From contig WFMF01000048.1 in the NCBI GenBank assembly GCA_011033025.1, positions 496,001-560,000 of the forward strand: a DNA stretch of 64,000 nucleotides, in the 5' to 3' direction. The notes beneath the pieces were generated by a model. The model was not told the DNA's origin and ran no database searches. It saw only the letters and a program-made list of their open reading frames with translations. Positions 11,201 to 22,096 of this stretch are shown here, piece by piece; positions within the stretch are counted from its first letter, which is position 1; every line of letters begins with the position of its first letter. The position numbers were made by a program, and so were the translations under genes. The DNA comes from Beroe forskalii (taxonomy: Eukaryota > Ctenophora > Nuda > Beroida > Beroidae).

Positions 11201-13861
11201 GGCCATGATTACGTAATATTTTCCGAAAAAGAGGGGGGGTTTGGCCATGATTACGTTTGATTACGGAGGGGGGGAGGGGGGTAAAAAATGCCCAAAAATT
11301 GATTACGTAATATGTGAACGATCCCTAATTTATTTTCATGCATTTTATAAGAGTTCCATTCAATGAAATTTACTTTTTTGTTCTAATAAAATCTTGCCCC
11401 TATTGTGTGCTCCGAGACTGAATCATTCCCATGAAACAAAACCTTCGTTCTCCAAAGTCGTTACTTGAATTGGTATGAAATGTCCCGAAACCAGTGAAAC
11501 GTCCCGAAAGGCGAAACCACCCAAATTGACACTGAATCGACTGAACTTTCGGAACCATCCATAACAGTCGCCTGAACCAGCCAATTACAGCCCGAAGCAT
11601 CAAACTAGAATGTGGAACAACCTGAAACAAGACGTGAGACCACTCAAAATATAGATTTTGCCTTGTTGTTTCGGGCTCAAATCGAGCGGGTAAGTACTAA
11701 GGGTCGTTTCACATCTTTATTCGAGACCCGTAACAATCGGAGCTGTTTCATTGCAACGATTTGCTTTGTTTATTCCAAGGTATTTCATCGCAACAATTTT
11801 CTTCGTCTATTATACCGCTGTCCGCTGGATAACCTCAACGATGTAGGAAGATGTCCTGAGGCAGTAGGGCCACTTTTGACGCAAAAGTGGTCACGTGACG
11901 TCATGTCACGTGACTTAACGTCACGTGATCATCTTGAGAAATTTTGGCAAGGCACTAAAAATCAATGTTGCATCTAAACGTTTATTCAGTAAATTCAGTA
12001 AATGCCTTATCACTATTCACTTTCATCTTAAAGGAAACAAGTAGGTATTTTTATCTACTAACCACAGTACAGAATTGCTGTACCCTGATCAGTCCATGTC
12101 TTTATAGTTAGTAGGCAAAATAATAAAAGAATGATTTAAAATCATGCTCATAACATGATTCAATGATGTTAAAAATAATTTAAGGCCTAAAAAACCAACA
12201 AGTGCTCTGGGCTAACAAGGGGTCATCAGTTGGGCAAGGGTGATTATGAGGCACAAAATGTACCGCACACGGTTTTTCGGCTCCCTAGCCCAAGAAACCT
12301 ACACCCCCGGGAGCCATGGATGATGGAGTCATGGACACAGACAGTGAGCACACTGTACTACATCCATCCCGAACTGAAACCAAACTCAATAAAAGATCGC
12401 ACAAATACATGAAAAGCATGTTAAATGTTAACCCTCCTAAATCCGACCTTTTTGCCTGCATCGAGATCCCGACCCGATCGTATATAGCACACGATCATCT
12501 TAACAAGAAATTGAGACTCCTTCCGACCACCACTCATCAGGCATGACATAATAAGATACTATTGCCTTGCGATAGCCCGCGCCCCAAGGTCATGAGTTAA
12601 ATAAACACTATATGCTCTGATTGCTGTATTGCTAACCAAGTTTACAGTTACATTCTAGTGAAATCAAATTAGGTGAGATAAAAGTATGGGAACTGCCCTG
12701 TCGATACTGTACGAAACATGGAAAAAGAACGAAAATTATTGTATAAATCTATGTTTTCTGGCCTTGAAAAGCAGTAGGGCCAAAGTATACTTTGGCCCTA
12801 CCAGCCTGAAACGCAGTAGGGCCATGGCCCTACTGGCCCACCCACTTCCTACATCACTGGATAACCTACTCCTGAAAAAGCTAAAACAAACCATTTAATA
12901 AAAACCCTCCTTCAGATTTGAGCAATGAAACCTTCGACACACCCTTCCTGTCTGGAGCCGGGGAAATAGCTACTCCACGGCAAACTACTTGCGATCAAGC
13001 GGCGGCTGTGCTGTCTGCACCTATCAGAGCAGACGACAGTCTGGACAAGTTAGTAATGGCGAAATGTTGGCGGCGTGTAAGCTTATCCATAGGGTCACGG
13101 AATGGACTATAGAACAGCGTTTGAGTTAATGTTCAACTTGCCATGCTATTATTTGTCTAACGTCAAATAGACCTTCCATAGTCGATAATACACAGGCTCT
13201 GATCATCCTGATATCATGGTAATTAGGTCATTGGGGTTTTGCCCAACGTTTGAAGTATATCACAGTGCAATATGTACCGAAACCGTACTCTTAGATTATG
13301 TTTTATATTATCTAATTTGGTTAATATGGTTTTCTGCATTTAATTATAAAAGCAATAGAAAAATGACTAAAACCCAGGTTTTTGGTGAAGCACACGAGTG
13401 AAGATAACGCGTCGTACTCAGAAATAATCGAAGAGGAAGCCGCTAAGTTGAAGGAGAAAGCAAAGGAGTTGTACGCACCGTCCTTGGAGTACAAGCCCCA
13501 ACTTTCGGCTATCGGATGTAAGTTGCGCCTTCCACTTTAGTTCTACAGATATTCATCGCTTTATTTCCCTCTTAATTCCTGTTGCTTAGTGACTAGTGTC
13601 TATATTCGATTTTAAAACGTCACAAGGTTCCATAATAAAAGAAATTTAATAACCGTGCAATGTTCAACATCGTATTCATGATCTGAAAATGTGAATTTAT
13701 TCACCATTCTCCCCAGATCATGAGAAAGGAGACTCCAATGTTCCGCCAGAGGGATGGAACTTCAAAAGGAGAAACGATCTTTTATTCGGCCCTCAGTCAT
13801 TAGCAGTCAAGGACAAAGACAATCCCAACGCTAATCGGAAAATATCCCACGACAACACCAG
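8287..13861 (+). CDS. ESS2: ESS2 (DGCR14) splicing-associated protein, 5' five exons
   Basis: Five exons keep frame: 8287-8364, 8516-8609, 12916-13048, 13378-13517 and 13717-13861. They encode ILDEERYVECLDHIIERDFF (the N-terminal EEEY..L..II.RDFFP block of ESS2), then SNETFDTP, then SLDKFLVKHTSEDNASYSEI (family: SLDVFLSRYTSEDNASFQEI), then WNFKRRNDLLFGP and KISHDNTR (family: HKNTRF). ESS2 is a nuclear protein associated with the C complex of the spliceosome. Donors are gtaagc, gtaatt, gttagt, gtaagt and gtaata. Intron 2 is 4.3 kb and filled with transposons. About 197 codons are present against roughly 450-480 in animal homologues. The last visible exon ends in phase 2, and no exon for the conserved C-terminal half (DPF..., M.TWGE-like) is visible to the right. 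Either very distant exons, a truncated gene, or an assembly join. Confidence 0.9.
8740..9940 (+). mobile_element. 3' fragment of an RLE-type LINE
   Basis: Remains of the C-terminal half of a non-LTR retrotransposon protein, in ESS2 intron 2 on the same strand. 8778-8882 encodes QLEAAIRQSFLPAIIGRQ and LPVRLGGL, typical of the region after the RT domain. After a frame change, 8984-9937 is open for 317 codons: a CCHC knuckle (C91, C93, H101, C105), RHN at 114-116, then LD at 158-159 and D175 spaced as in the PD-(D/E)XK restriction-like endonuclease of R2/NeSL/Hero-type LINEs. The 5' part including the RT core is missing, so it is a 5'-truncated dead copy with at least one frame break upstream of the long frame. 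I cannot choose among the RLE clades without alignment. Confidence 0.75.
10169..11325. mobile_element. PIF/Harbinger-like MITE, 1.16 kb, TSD TAA
   Basis: Perfect inverted ends beginning GGGATCGTTCACATATTACG (25 bp each), flanked by TAA at 10166-10168 and 11326-11328. A 3-bp T(A/T)A target duplication is the mark of PIF/Harbinger. Subterminal G-runs (GGGGGGGAGGGG) beside repeated TGATTACGTAATC motifs occur at both ends. The interior has short broken frames on both strands, proline-rich on the minus strand, without recognisable transposase. It lies in ESS2 intron 2. Confidence 0.85.
11862..12835. repeat. CAGTAGGGCCA inverted-end element or hairpin cluster
   Basis: CAGTAGGGCCA at 11862 is mirrored by TGGCCCTACTG ending at 12835. 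An internal hairpin (AGTAGGGCCAAAGTATACTT paired with its mirror) lies at about 12772-12802, and a perfect 22-base palindrome at 12814-12835. Similar flanks (CTGGATAACCT, GATGTAGGAAG and its mirror) lie just outside both ends, so the true element may extend to about 11827-12870. No clear target duplication. Superfamily not assigned. Confidence 0.5.
11891..11932. promoter_or_regulatory. E-box/CRE palindrome cluster
   Basis: Three CACGTGA cores in 40 bases, alternating with ACGTCA: 'TCACGTGACGTCATGTCACG' then 'TGACTTAACGTCACGTGATC'. These match bHLH (CACGTG) and CREB/ATF (TGACGTCA) consensus sites. Location within a repeat in an intron makes a real regulatory role uncertain. Confidence 0.35.
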
Positions 13862-14743
13862 GTAATATCTTGTTCCACGATTTTATGAAAAAATAAACTT
13901 TGGACTTCAAGTATCACTTCTATAGGTATTATATAAGATTCAAAAGTTTGTACCTTAGGAGTAATACAGCCGATTTTTGCAAAAATCGGGATGGACCTGG
14001 AACTGTTTTATAACAATTCATTTTCGATTTCAGGGGCTAGTATATGGTCTCAGGAAACCACAACAGAAAGTTTAAGATCCAAGCTAATGGGGGCGATGGT
14101 TTTTTGGGCCACGCCCTTTTTATGGGTGACGCCTAAGGCCTAAAAATTAAAATCTTTATTTTTTGTCAGATTTTGTTGAGTTTGGTGTCTAATTAGGAGT
14201 ATTTTGATACGAGAAAAACGATGGAAATGGTATAAATTACTTGCGAGCATGATTTCACATCCTCAAATTGGAAAAGTGTGATTTTTTTGTTGATTTCGGC
14301 ATCCCCAGCAGCCCATCCAAAGTCAGTAGGCAATATCCGAGTGGAGAGACTTTCTAAACGGTTTTTGATAGATCTAAGAGTCCTTTATCGGATAAATTTG
14401 CTGTCCTTCCGTTAATTGACGTCCTTATGGGTGCTGGGGCCACACCCATTTTTCGACTGAGACGCTTATGGGTGTAAATCCATAACTTGGCTCAGGAAGG
14501 TCGAACAGAGTCCTTTTTGGGCTCAAAAGAATCGCAATGGCCATGTTTAATGTTTATATATGACTTGTAATGAACATATATGTCCTTACATGCTCACAAA
14601 CCAAGTTATGGACGAAAAACAGTTTTTTGAGCCCAAGTGCAAGCCCAAATTTGGCTCTTTTTCATAACTTGCGCAAGGAATATATTTTTAAGGACTTAGG
14701 ATTTGTAATTATCATGTCTACATCTATCTTGAGAATAAAAATT
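13862..14743. repeat. diverged relative of the 25.7-28.1 kb element repeats
   Basis: 14470-14640 matches the internal module found at 25.9-26.4 kb and 27.2-27.9 kb: 'GGCTCAGGAAGGTCG', 'CAATGGCCATGTTTA', 'ATGCTCA', 'GACGAAAAACAGTTTTTTG'. The remainder (13862-14470) is unique with 'CCACGCCC' and 'GGGTG' motifs. No ESS2 exon could be recognised here. Confidence 0.55.
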
Positions 14744-14950
14744 TGCTCTAAAATGCACACAAATCAAGCAAAAACTGGATTTTGGTTACATTTTCAATCC
14801 AATATTGGGTCCATTGAGCATCCAAAATCCACATTATGTTAATAAAATTTATTAACATAATGTGGATTTTGGATGCTCAATGGACCCAATATTGGATTGA
14901 AAATGTAACCAAAATCCAGTTTTTGCTTGATTTGTGTGCATTTTAGAGCA
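14744..14950. repeat. perfect 207-bp palindrome
   Basis: Two 103-base arms match perfectly around a single base at 14847. The left arm begins TGCTCTAAAATGCACACAAA and the right arm ends with its exact complement; the turn is GTTAATAAAATTTATTAAC. No spacer and no mismatch. Could be a very recent inverted duplication or a foldback artefact of library making or assembly. Confidence 0.95.
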
Positions 14951-15677
14951 TATTTTAACATTTAATGTTAAAATTGATCATTTATTTCACCATTGTGAAT
15001 GTCAACGACAAGGTTCTGCTGACATCAACATAGAACAGGCCGTGCACAAAACTGGCTCTGGTAGCATTAGGCCTACACGCTGGAGAGTTTGATCCTGTGA
15101 TTTGTTTAAGTAAACAATTATTTATTCAAGTAAACAATTATTCATCAATTTCTTGGCACTTTTACAATCAATTTATAGGATAAATATATCTTATATCTGA
15201 GAAATAGTACTGCCTTTCTTTAAAATGAGCTCTTATGATCTAAAGGTTGGTAATATTCTGAAGATTGTAATGGCCTAAGCAGTCATACCACAATACTGGA
15301 GGGTAATGTGGCTAATTTATTATCACTTTATACAGCCAATCAGACAACTAGCCCCACACCCATAGTCCGCATAATGGCCAACGGACATTCCCTGTCTGTA
15401 ACTTGGACAATGACCTCTCCAAATCCAAACTATAGCCGCAATGCCAATTTGGGCATAGATCCGTTTGCCACTTCGTCCAGGCGCCAGTCTAATACAGGTC
15501 TAACGCCGGTTTAATGCAGGTCTTGTGCCAGGTCTTGTTTACTCGGCGCCAAATCTGTATAAAATGCACTTGTAATATTTAATCGAAAGTATTTTGCTAT
15601 CTTGGCATTGTTGGGCCTATCTGGGAAGTTGGGGCCGGCGACAGTTGTCGCCGTAACGCCCCCTCTCTACGGCCCTG
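14951..15677. other. no gene recognised
   Basis: Unique AT-rich sequence, with a more GC-rich patch near 15340-15670 that contains 'GGCGACAGTTGTCGCCGTAAC'. A short frame at 15308-15514 has no recognisable domain. Confidence 0.3.
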
Positions 15678-15870
15678 ACTAAATACTTTTTACCGCATCA
15701 AAAAAATCCAATCAGATCAAAAGTTATGAAGCACCGAAATCAAAACAGCATTAAACAGAAGTGAACGCGCGCGCTCTTAATCTGCACGTGCAATTTCCCC
15801 CATTGTGCGCGCGTTGCCATGGGGCGTGACGTACAAAAAACATACAGAATTTGCGACTTAATAAGTAAGA
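15678..15870 (-). mobile_element. Helitron-like (HINE-type) unit, 3'-truncated
   Basis: Reverse-oriented partial unit: on the minus strand it begins TCTTACTTATTAAG at 15870 and shows the common core (GCGCGCGC, CACGTGCAGATTAA, TTTTGAT, GATGCGGTAAAAAGTATTTAG), but lacks the CTAG end. It directly abuts the next unit's CTAG at 15871. Confidence 0.75.
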
Positions 15871-16499
15871 CTAGCAGGCCCGTTGGGCCTGCATATACAC
15901 AGCTCACTCGGCGCTGCTACGCAGCACCTCGTTTGCAAATTTCAAACCCCACAATTCAAATTGATTGAAAACTTTTAACCGCATCAAAAACTTCCAATCA
16001 GATCAAATCAAGGATCGACCGAGGGGCAGATTTCTGACCGAGGCCGAGGCCGAGGAAAACGAAAATCTGAAATTTCAACCGAGGCCGAGGCCGAGGAAAA
16101 CGACGATCTTAAACTTTGACCGAGGCCGAGGCCGAGTCCTCGGTGCCCTAATTTGCACCGAGGCCGAGGCCGAGGATTTCAGTGGATGTTTTCAACAATT
16201 TGAACGGATGACCACAACTGCACTGATTTGTTGGAAAAATCAAAAACTAATTGATATTGTTCAGTGGATTGTAATACAGTAATACTACATCTTAACTGCA
16301 TTATTTGTACTTATTATTCATCTTATATCTGGACAAATGAAAGCACATTTCCCTGCGAGGGATCTGTATCAGTATAAGACCTCAACGAGCATAATATAGC
16401 ATATTATTTAATATTTTTTGATTTTGAAGGTTTTACTTTTATTCCAATAGCCGTACGGCCAATGACAGGAATCGAAGGATTCAAGTGTAATCAAGCCAG

Positions 16500-16728
16500 T
16501 GCAGTTAAGGAAGTGTAATCCACACTTTATTCGCCCGAGACTTCGCTGCAATGGGCATCTCCTCATTTAACCCTCCCGCACAGTTTCTTATACACTCGGC
16601 TGAGTGAACTGTCGGGCTGCATAGGCTCGAGACAAATCTCTCACCCTTAGCTTAGTCGTGCTTACCGGGATTCGAACTCAGGATTTTTGGATCCTGTGCT
16701 CAAATCGATACCACTACACCACTGACCC
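16500..16728 (-). mobile_element. tRNA-derived SINE
   Basis: Read on the minus strand from 16728, the head has box A (GTGGTGTAGTGGTATCG) and, 40 bases later, box B (GTTCGAATCCC, 16667-16677), then a tRNA-unrelated body of about 150 bases. The acceptor stem does not close (5' GGGTCAG has no 3' partner), so it is not a functional tRNA gene. Confidence 0.75.
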
Positions 16729-16894
16729 TTTATAGTAGGTAATAGGTATTGTTTTGCATAGAAAGATACCTATAATACAAGACAAAGGCTTTTAAAATTT
16801 GGTCTTGCGGGCATTTGTCAATTTCGACCTCTTTCACTTCTGTAGCCTAACAGTGCTTTAGGTTTGACGTTGCTTCCTAGTTGACAATGTTTAG

Positions 16895-18530
16895 CAAGGT
16901 TCTGGGGGCGGTAGCCCCCACAAGCCAGACGTTTAGATTAGATTAAATTGGTGCCTCAGTATGATTTCACATCAATTCTTGCCTACTTTCTACAAGACTC
17001 TTCAAAGACAAAATCATGGCAGCAACGTGAGTACCACAGGCCCTACAGTGCTAGGCAGGGGTCTGGGGGCAGCAGCCCCCAGAAGCCAGGCGTTTAGATT
17101 TGATTAAATTGGTTCCTCAATAGAATTTCACTTCAATTCTCGTCTATTTTCGACGGGACTGGTCGAGGAAAATTCACGGCAGCAACTTAAGTACAGTGCT
17201 AGGGACTAGGGAGAGGTCGAGGGCGGCAACCCCCAGATGCCAGACGTTTAGATTTGATTGAATTTGTGCCTCAATAGGATTTCACTTCAATTCTTGCCTA
17301 TTTTCGACGAGACTGGTCGGAGAAAAATCACCGCAGCAACTTAAGTACGGTGCTATGCCCCCAGACCCCTGCATTGCAGGGGTCTGGGGGCAGCAGCCCC
17401 CAGAAGCCAGACATTCGGATGAGATTAAAAATTGGTGCTTCAATAGGATCTAACTTCGAATCTTGCCTATTTTCGACAATTTCACGGATCGGGACGTTGA
17501 ATAAGAGTCCCATAATTGTAATTAATTATTACTTTTTTGACTCAGTTTTGACTCGTACAAACGGAAAAACGGAAACGATGTGGTTTTTAATGACAATAAA
17601 TTTCGACGTTCTACGACGTATCTTCTGGTCTCAATTTCGGTATAATTTTTGTTTAAAGTAGTTTTGTAAAGTTTAAAACAGACTGGTTGAGGAAAATCTA
17701 CGGCAGTGCTAGGCAGGGCTAGGCAGGGCTAGTCAGGGGTCTGTTGGCGGCAGTCCCCAAAGGCCAGCTGCCAGACGTTTAGATTAGATCAAATTGGTTC
17801 CTCAATAGGATTTCACTTCAATTCTTGCCGATTTTTGACGAGACTGGTCGGAGAAAAATCACGGCGCAACTAAAGTACGGTGCTATGCAGGGATTTGGGG
17901 GCGGCAGCCCCCAGAAGCCAGACGTTTAGATCAGATTAAATTGGTGCCTCAATAGGATTTCACTTCAATTCTTGCCTATTTTCGACGAGACTGGTCGAGG
18001 AAAATTCACAGCAGCAACTTAAGTACAGAGCTAGGCGGGGGTCTGGAGGCGGCAGCCCCAGAACCAGACGTTTAGATTATGGATTAGATTAGATTGGAGT
18101 AGGATTTCACTTCAATTCTTGCCTATTATCGACGAGACTGGTCGAAAAAAAATCACGGCAGCCACTTAAGACGTGCAGTGCTAGTGAATTAAATTGAAGC
18201 TCCTTGAATAGGATTTTATCAATATTTTACAATACCTGCCGAATTAAAATCGCGGCAGTAACTTACTAACTACTATACATAATGTTAAATGCTTAGGAGG
18301 GGTCTGGGGCGGCAGCCAAACATTCGGAGTAAGTGAAATTGAATTCCCAATAGGATTTCATTATTTTTTTTTGCATATTTAGGTACTTTCTAGATGACAA
18401 TGGCCGCACTAAAATCAAGGCAGTTTTTAAAAGTCTGAATAACTGCTTAAGCATGGGTATTGGCCGGCAGCCCCTTTAAGCCAGACGTTTGGATAAGACT
18501 AAATTTAATTATCAGATTATAGACTAAATT
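16895..18530. repeat. tandem repeat, 145-180-bp unit, about 9 copies
   Basis: Units share 'GGGTCTGGGGGCGGCAGCCC', 'AAGCCAGACGTTTAGATTAG', 'CAATAGGATTTCACTTCAAT', 'CGACGAGACTGGTCGAGG' and 'CGGCAGCAACTTAAGTAC'. The motif GCCAGACGTTTAGAT recurs at about 16924, 17087, 17241, 17406, 17773, 17917, 18065, 18311 and 18481. A unique 200-bp stretch at 17500-17690 interrupts it. Confidence 0.85.
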
Positions 18531-19079
18531 TCTTCCTACCCATTTTTTCCTATTTTTGACGAGACTTGTCAAATAAAAGGACGTCAGTTTTTTGACTTCT
18601 ATGATGGCCACAGTTCATCAGATGTTTCAAGATCTTTCAAATTAATCCTACTAGTTATTTTTGGACCTTTTTCAAATAAAATTCAGGTTTTTCCTGTTAT
18701 CAAATATGGATATTTTCCTTTAAAATCCTCGGTAAAATCCTCGGCAAATTTATAAAAACTCGGCCGAGGCCGAGGAGAATCGGGATTTAAAATGACCGAG
18801 GCCGAGGCATTCCGAGGATTGGCAATTCTGACCGAGGCCGAGGCCGAGGCCTCGGTGAAACCCCAATCCTCGGTGAAAACCGAGGCCGAGCCGAGGCCTC
18901 GGTCGATCCTTGCTTCAAATGTTATACGAAGCACCAAAATCAAAACAGCATTAAATCAAAAGTCCAAAAGTAAACGCGCGCGTTATTAATCTGCACGTGC
19001 AATTTCCCCCATTGCGCGCACGTTGCCATGGGGCTTGACGTACGGAGAAAAAACACGAAATGCGAAATTATAAGAAAGA

Positions 19080-19351
19080 CTAGTAGGCCCGTTGTGCCTG
19101 CAAATACACAGTTCGCAAATTTCAACCAATGCAATTCAAATCACTAAAAATTTTTACCGCATCAAAAACCCACGATCCGTTCAAAAGTTATTAGAGATCG
19201 CAACGTAATCAAAACACCATTAACAGAAATGAGCGCGCGCGCAATTCTCCGTGCACGTGTCACCACGTAAATCGTAATGCGCGCGCGTTCCGAAGATGTT
19301 TCCGCCGTTACGCACAAACAAAAAAACAGAGAATGCGAAATTATATAAGAG
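19080..19351 (-). mobile_element. Helitron-like unit, complete, minus strand
   Basis: Minus-strand 5' end TCTCTTATATAATTTCGCAT at 19351 and 3' hairpin plus CTAG at 19080. The base outside the 5' end is A on the element strand, and the far side abuts the neighbouring unit. Contains the GCGCGCGC and CACGTG core motifs common to the family. Confidence 0.8.
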
Positions 19352-19891
19352 ATATAGTGATACAGTATTTATTAGCTTAGTAGAATGAAACTGTGTTTCG
19401 AGATTGCAGACGTTTTCGGATAAGTAGGGTCCAAAATGCCCATGATTTTGCGGACTTCCTTGATGGATGGCCCCTTAATGCTTCAGTTCCGCGACGGGTC
19501 AAAAATGCTTCAAGTTTAAGTAATTTGGAGATTTTCAAGAATCAAGAGGAATTACATATTGTTTCTTGGCAATATGAGCTCTAAATTTGCTTCAATAACA
19601 CCAAGGGTTACAGGAAACAGGGCTAATTCCCTCTGGAAACACGATCACAATTCACAAATATAGTTTTAGTGCTGTCGTCTGTCTTTTATACAGACAAATT
19701 TCAATGTTCTGATTCATTACCACCATTTGAAGCAAGGCTACTGCTTATATTCAAAAATTTGTTATATAATGCAACTAATTAAAACAAACTCATATATTGA
19801 ATGGTAACAAGGTAACCCGCCTGTCTCCAAATTTAGCTCTCAAATTTGAGTGGGAATATTTTATTCCATCCGAGTAGCTTATAGCTACTAA
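19352..19891. other. spacer between opposed Helitron-like clusters
   Basis: 540 bases of unique sequence separating reverse-oriented units (left) from the forward array (right). A short frame at 19393-19584 shows no recognisable domain. Confidence 0.35.
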
Positions 19892-21923
19892 TCTCTTATA
19901 TAATTTCGCAACCTCTGTTTTTTGTTTGTGCGTAACGGCGGAAACATCTTCGGAACGCGCGCGCATTACGATTTGTGCGGGTAACCATGGTGACACGTGC
20001 ACGGAGAATTGTGCGCGCGCTCATTTCTGTTAATGGTGTTTTGATTACGTTGCTTCGCGTAACTTTTGAACGGATCGGAGTTTTTTGATGCGGTAAAATT
20101 TTTTTAGTTGATTTGAATTTTGCGAACGAGGTGCTGCGTAGCAGCGCCGAGTGAGCTTTTTATTTGAGGGTCCAACGGGCCTTCTAGTCTCTAATATAAT
20201 TTCGCAACCTCTGTTGTTTGTGCGTAACGGCGGAAACATCTTCGGAACGCGCGCGCATTACGATTTGTGCGGGTAACCATGGTGACACGTGCACGGAGAA
20301 TTGCGCGCTCTCATTTCTGTTAATGGTGTTTTGATTACGTTGCGCGATCTCGAATAACTTTTGAACGGATCGGAGTTTTTTGATGCGGTAAAATTTTTTT
20401 AGTTGATTTGAATCGCATTGGTTAAAATTTGCGAGCTGTGTATTAAGTATTTGTGTATTTGCAGGCACAACGGGCTTCCTAGTCTCTAATATAATTTCGC
20501 ATTCTCTGTTTTTTTGTTTGTGCGTAACGGCGGAAACATCTTCGGAACGCGCGCGCATTACGATTTCTGCGGGTAACCATGGTGACACGTGCACGGAGAA
20601 TTGCGCGCGCGCTCATTTCTGTTAATGGTGTTTTGATTACGTTGCGCGATCTCTAATAACTTCTGAACGGATCGGAATTCGGAGTTTTTTGGTGAATTTG
20701 AAATTTGCGAACGAGGTGCTGCGTAGCAGCGCCGAGTGAGCTGTGTATTTGCGGGCCCAACGGGCCTGCTAGTCTCTTATATAATTTCGCAACCTCTGTT
20801 GTTTGTACGTAATGGCGGAAACATTTTCGGAACGCGCGCGCATTACGATTTGTGCGGGTTACCATGGTGACACGTGCACGGAGAATTGCGCGCGCGCTCA
20901 TTTCTGTTAATGGTGTTTTGATTACGTTGCGCGATCTCTAATAACTTTTTGAACGGATCGGAGTTTTTTGGTGCGGTAAGAAGTATTTGGTGAATTTGAA
21001 ATTTGCGAACGAGGTGCTGCGTAGCAGCGCCGAGTGAGTTGTGTATTATGGCCCAACGGGCCTGCTAGTCTCTTATATAATTTCGCAACCTCTGTTGTTT
21101 GTACGTAACGGAAACATCTTTCGGAACGCGGGCGCATTACGATTTGTGCGGGTAACCATGGTGACACGTGCACGGAGAATTGTGCGCGGGCTCATTTCTG
21201 TTAACGGTGTTTTGATTACGTTGCGCGATCTCGGACAACTTTTGAACGAATCGGAGTTTTTTGATGCGGTAAATTTTTTTTTAGTTGATTTGAATTGTAT
21301 TGGTTGAAATTTGCGAGCTCTGAGTGAGCTGTGCATTAGCTGGCCCAACGGGCCTGCTAGTCTCTAATATAATTTCGCAACCTCTGTTTTTTTGTTTGTC
21401 GTAACGGCGGAAACATGTTCGGAACGCGCGCGCATTACGATTTGTGCGGGTTACCATGGTGACACGTGCACGGAGAATTGCGAGCGCGCTCATTTCTATT
21501 AATGGTGTTTTGATTTCGTTGCGCGATCTCTAATAAAGTAATAACTTTTGAACGGATCGGAGTTTTTTGATGCGGTAAAATTTTTAGTTGATTTGAATTG
21601 CCTTGGTTGAAATTTGCGAGCTGTGTATTTGCAGGCACAACGGGCCTGCTAGTCTTACTTATAAAGTCGCAGATTGTGTTTTTTCTTTGTACGTCACGCC
21701 CCATGGCAACGCGCGCGAAATGGGGAAATTGCACGTGCAGATTAACTGCGCGAGTGATCAAATCGGTTTAATGCTGTTTTGATTTCGGAGATTCGTAACT
21801 TTTGATATGACTGGAATTTTTTGATGCGCTAAAAAATATTTAGGTGATTCGAAATATGCGAACGAGGTGCTGCGTAGCAGCACCGAGTGAGCTGTGTATT
21901 TGCAGGCCCAACGGGCCTGCTAG
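19892..21923 (+). mobile_element. head-to-tail array of seven Helitron-like units
   Basis: Seven units of about 270-296 bp: 19892-20187, 20188-20482, 20483-20772, 20773-21068, 21069-21360, 21361-21652 and 21653-21923. Each starts TCTCTAATATAATTTCGC (or TCTTACTTATAA) and ends in an 8-bp GC hairpin (GCAGGCCCAACGGGCCTGC) immediately before CTAG. Units abut exactly, CTAG|TCTC, with no spacer; the outermost flanks are A (19891) and T (21924), the Helitron A|T target. A hairpin at the very terminus plus CTAG points to Helentron/HINE-type non-autonomous elements. No Rep/helicase gene is present. Copies differ by a few to 15 percent, so the array is not one very recent burst. Confidence 0.85.
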
Positions 21924-21929
21924 TTTCTC

Positions 21930-22095
21930 AATAAATCCATTTTCGGTTGGCTAAATACGCTCAGTTAACCGGTATTTCGGTTTCGGTTCGTTTGACCGGT
22001 TTCTTCCCTCAACGGTTAGTTGTGAACTCAAAATATTCGTTTTCGGTTGGCTGAAAACGCCCGTTATTCAGTTTCGGTTAACCGGTCGCTTCCTA
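21930..22095. mobile_element. end fragment of a GGTTTC-rich hAT-like element
   Basis: Repeats of 'TTCGGTT' and 'GGTTAACCGGT', ending in CCGGTCGCTTCCTA at 22095. This is the same terminus as the element at 22700-25280 (TAGGAAACGACCGGTTA on the other strand). The partner end is not visible to the left, where the Helitron-like array begins. It abuts cathepsin exon 2 directly. Confidence 0.65.
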
Positions 22096-22096
22096 C

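Larger units (their letters stand above)
16009..18912. mobile_element. hAT-like non-autonomous element with CCGAGG subterminal arrays
   Basis: 2.9 kb with inverted ends CAAGGATCGACCGAGG / CCTCGGTCGATCCTTG. It is flanked by GATCAAAT (16001-16008) and CTTCAAAT (18913-18920), six of eight bases identical, consistent with an 8-bp hAT duplication. Both ends carry multiple CCGAGGCCGAGG repeats (16018-16180 and 18725-18905), probably transposase-binding arrays. The interior contains a tRNA-derived SINE and a tandem repeat; no transposase frame is visible, so it moved in trans. It interrupts a Helitron-like unit and is therefore younger than that unit. Confidence 0.8.
15871..19079 (-). mobile_element. 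Helitron-like unit split by a hAT-like insertion
   Basis: The unit runs 15871-16008 and resumes at 18913 or 18921 up to 19079. Minus-strand ends are TCTTTCTTATAATTTCGCA (5') and the hairpin GCAGGCCCAACGGGCCTGC plus TAG (3'). Removing the 16009-18912 insert and one target copy restores the same order of motifs as in uninterrupted neighbours. Confidence 0.8.

Noticed and set aside
16650-16728. A tRNA gene with boxes A and B
   Set aside because: The acceptor stem cannot close and the anticodon loop is irregular; a SINE head fits better.
19790-21761. Many overlapping 60-130-codon minus-strand frames (SARAILRARVTMVTR)
   Set aside because: They recur in every Helitron-like unit in step with the repeat, and lack start, splice or domain evidence.
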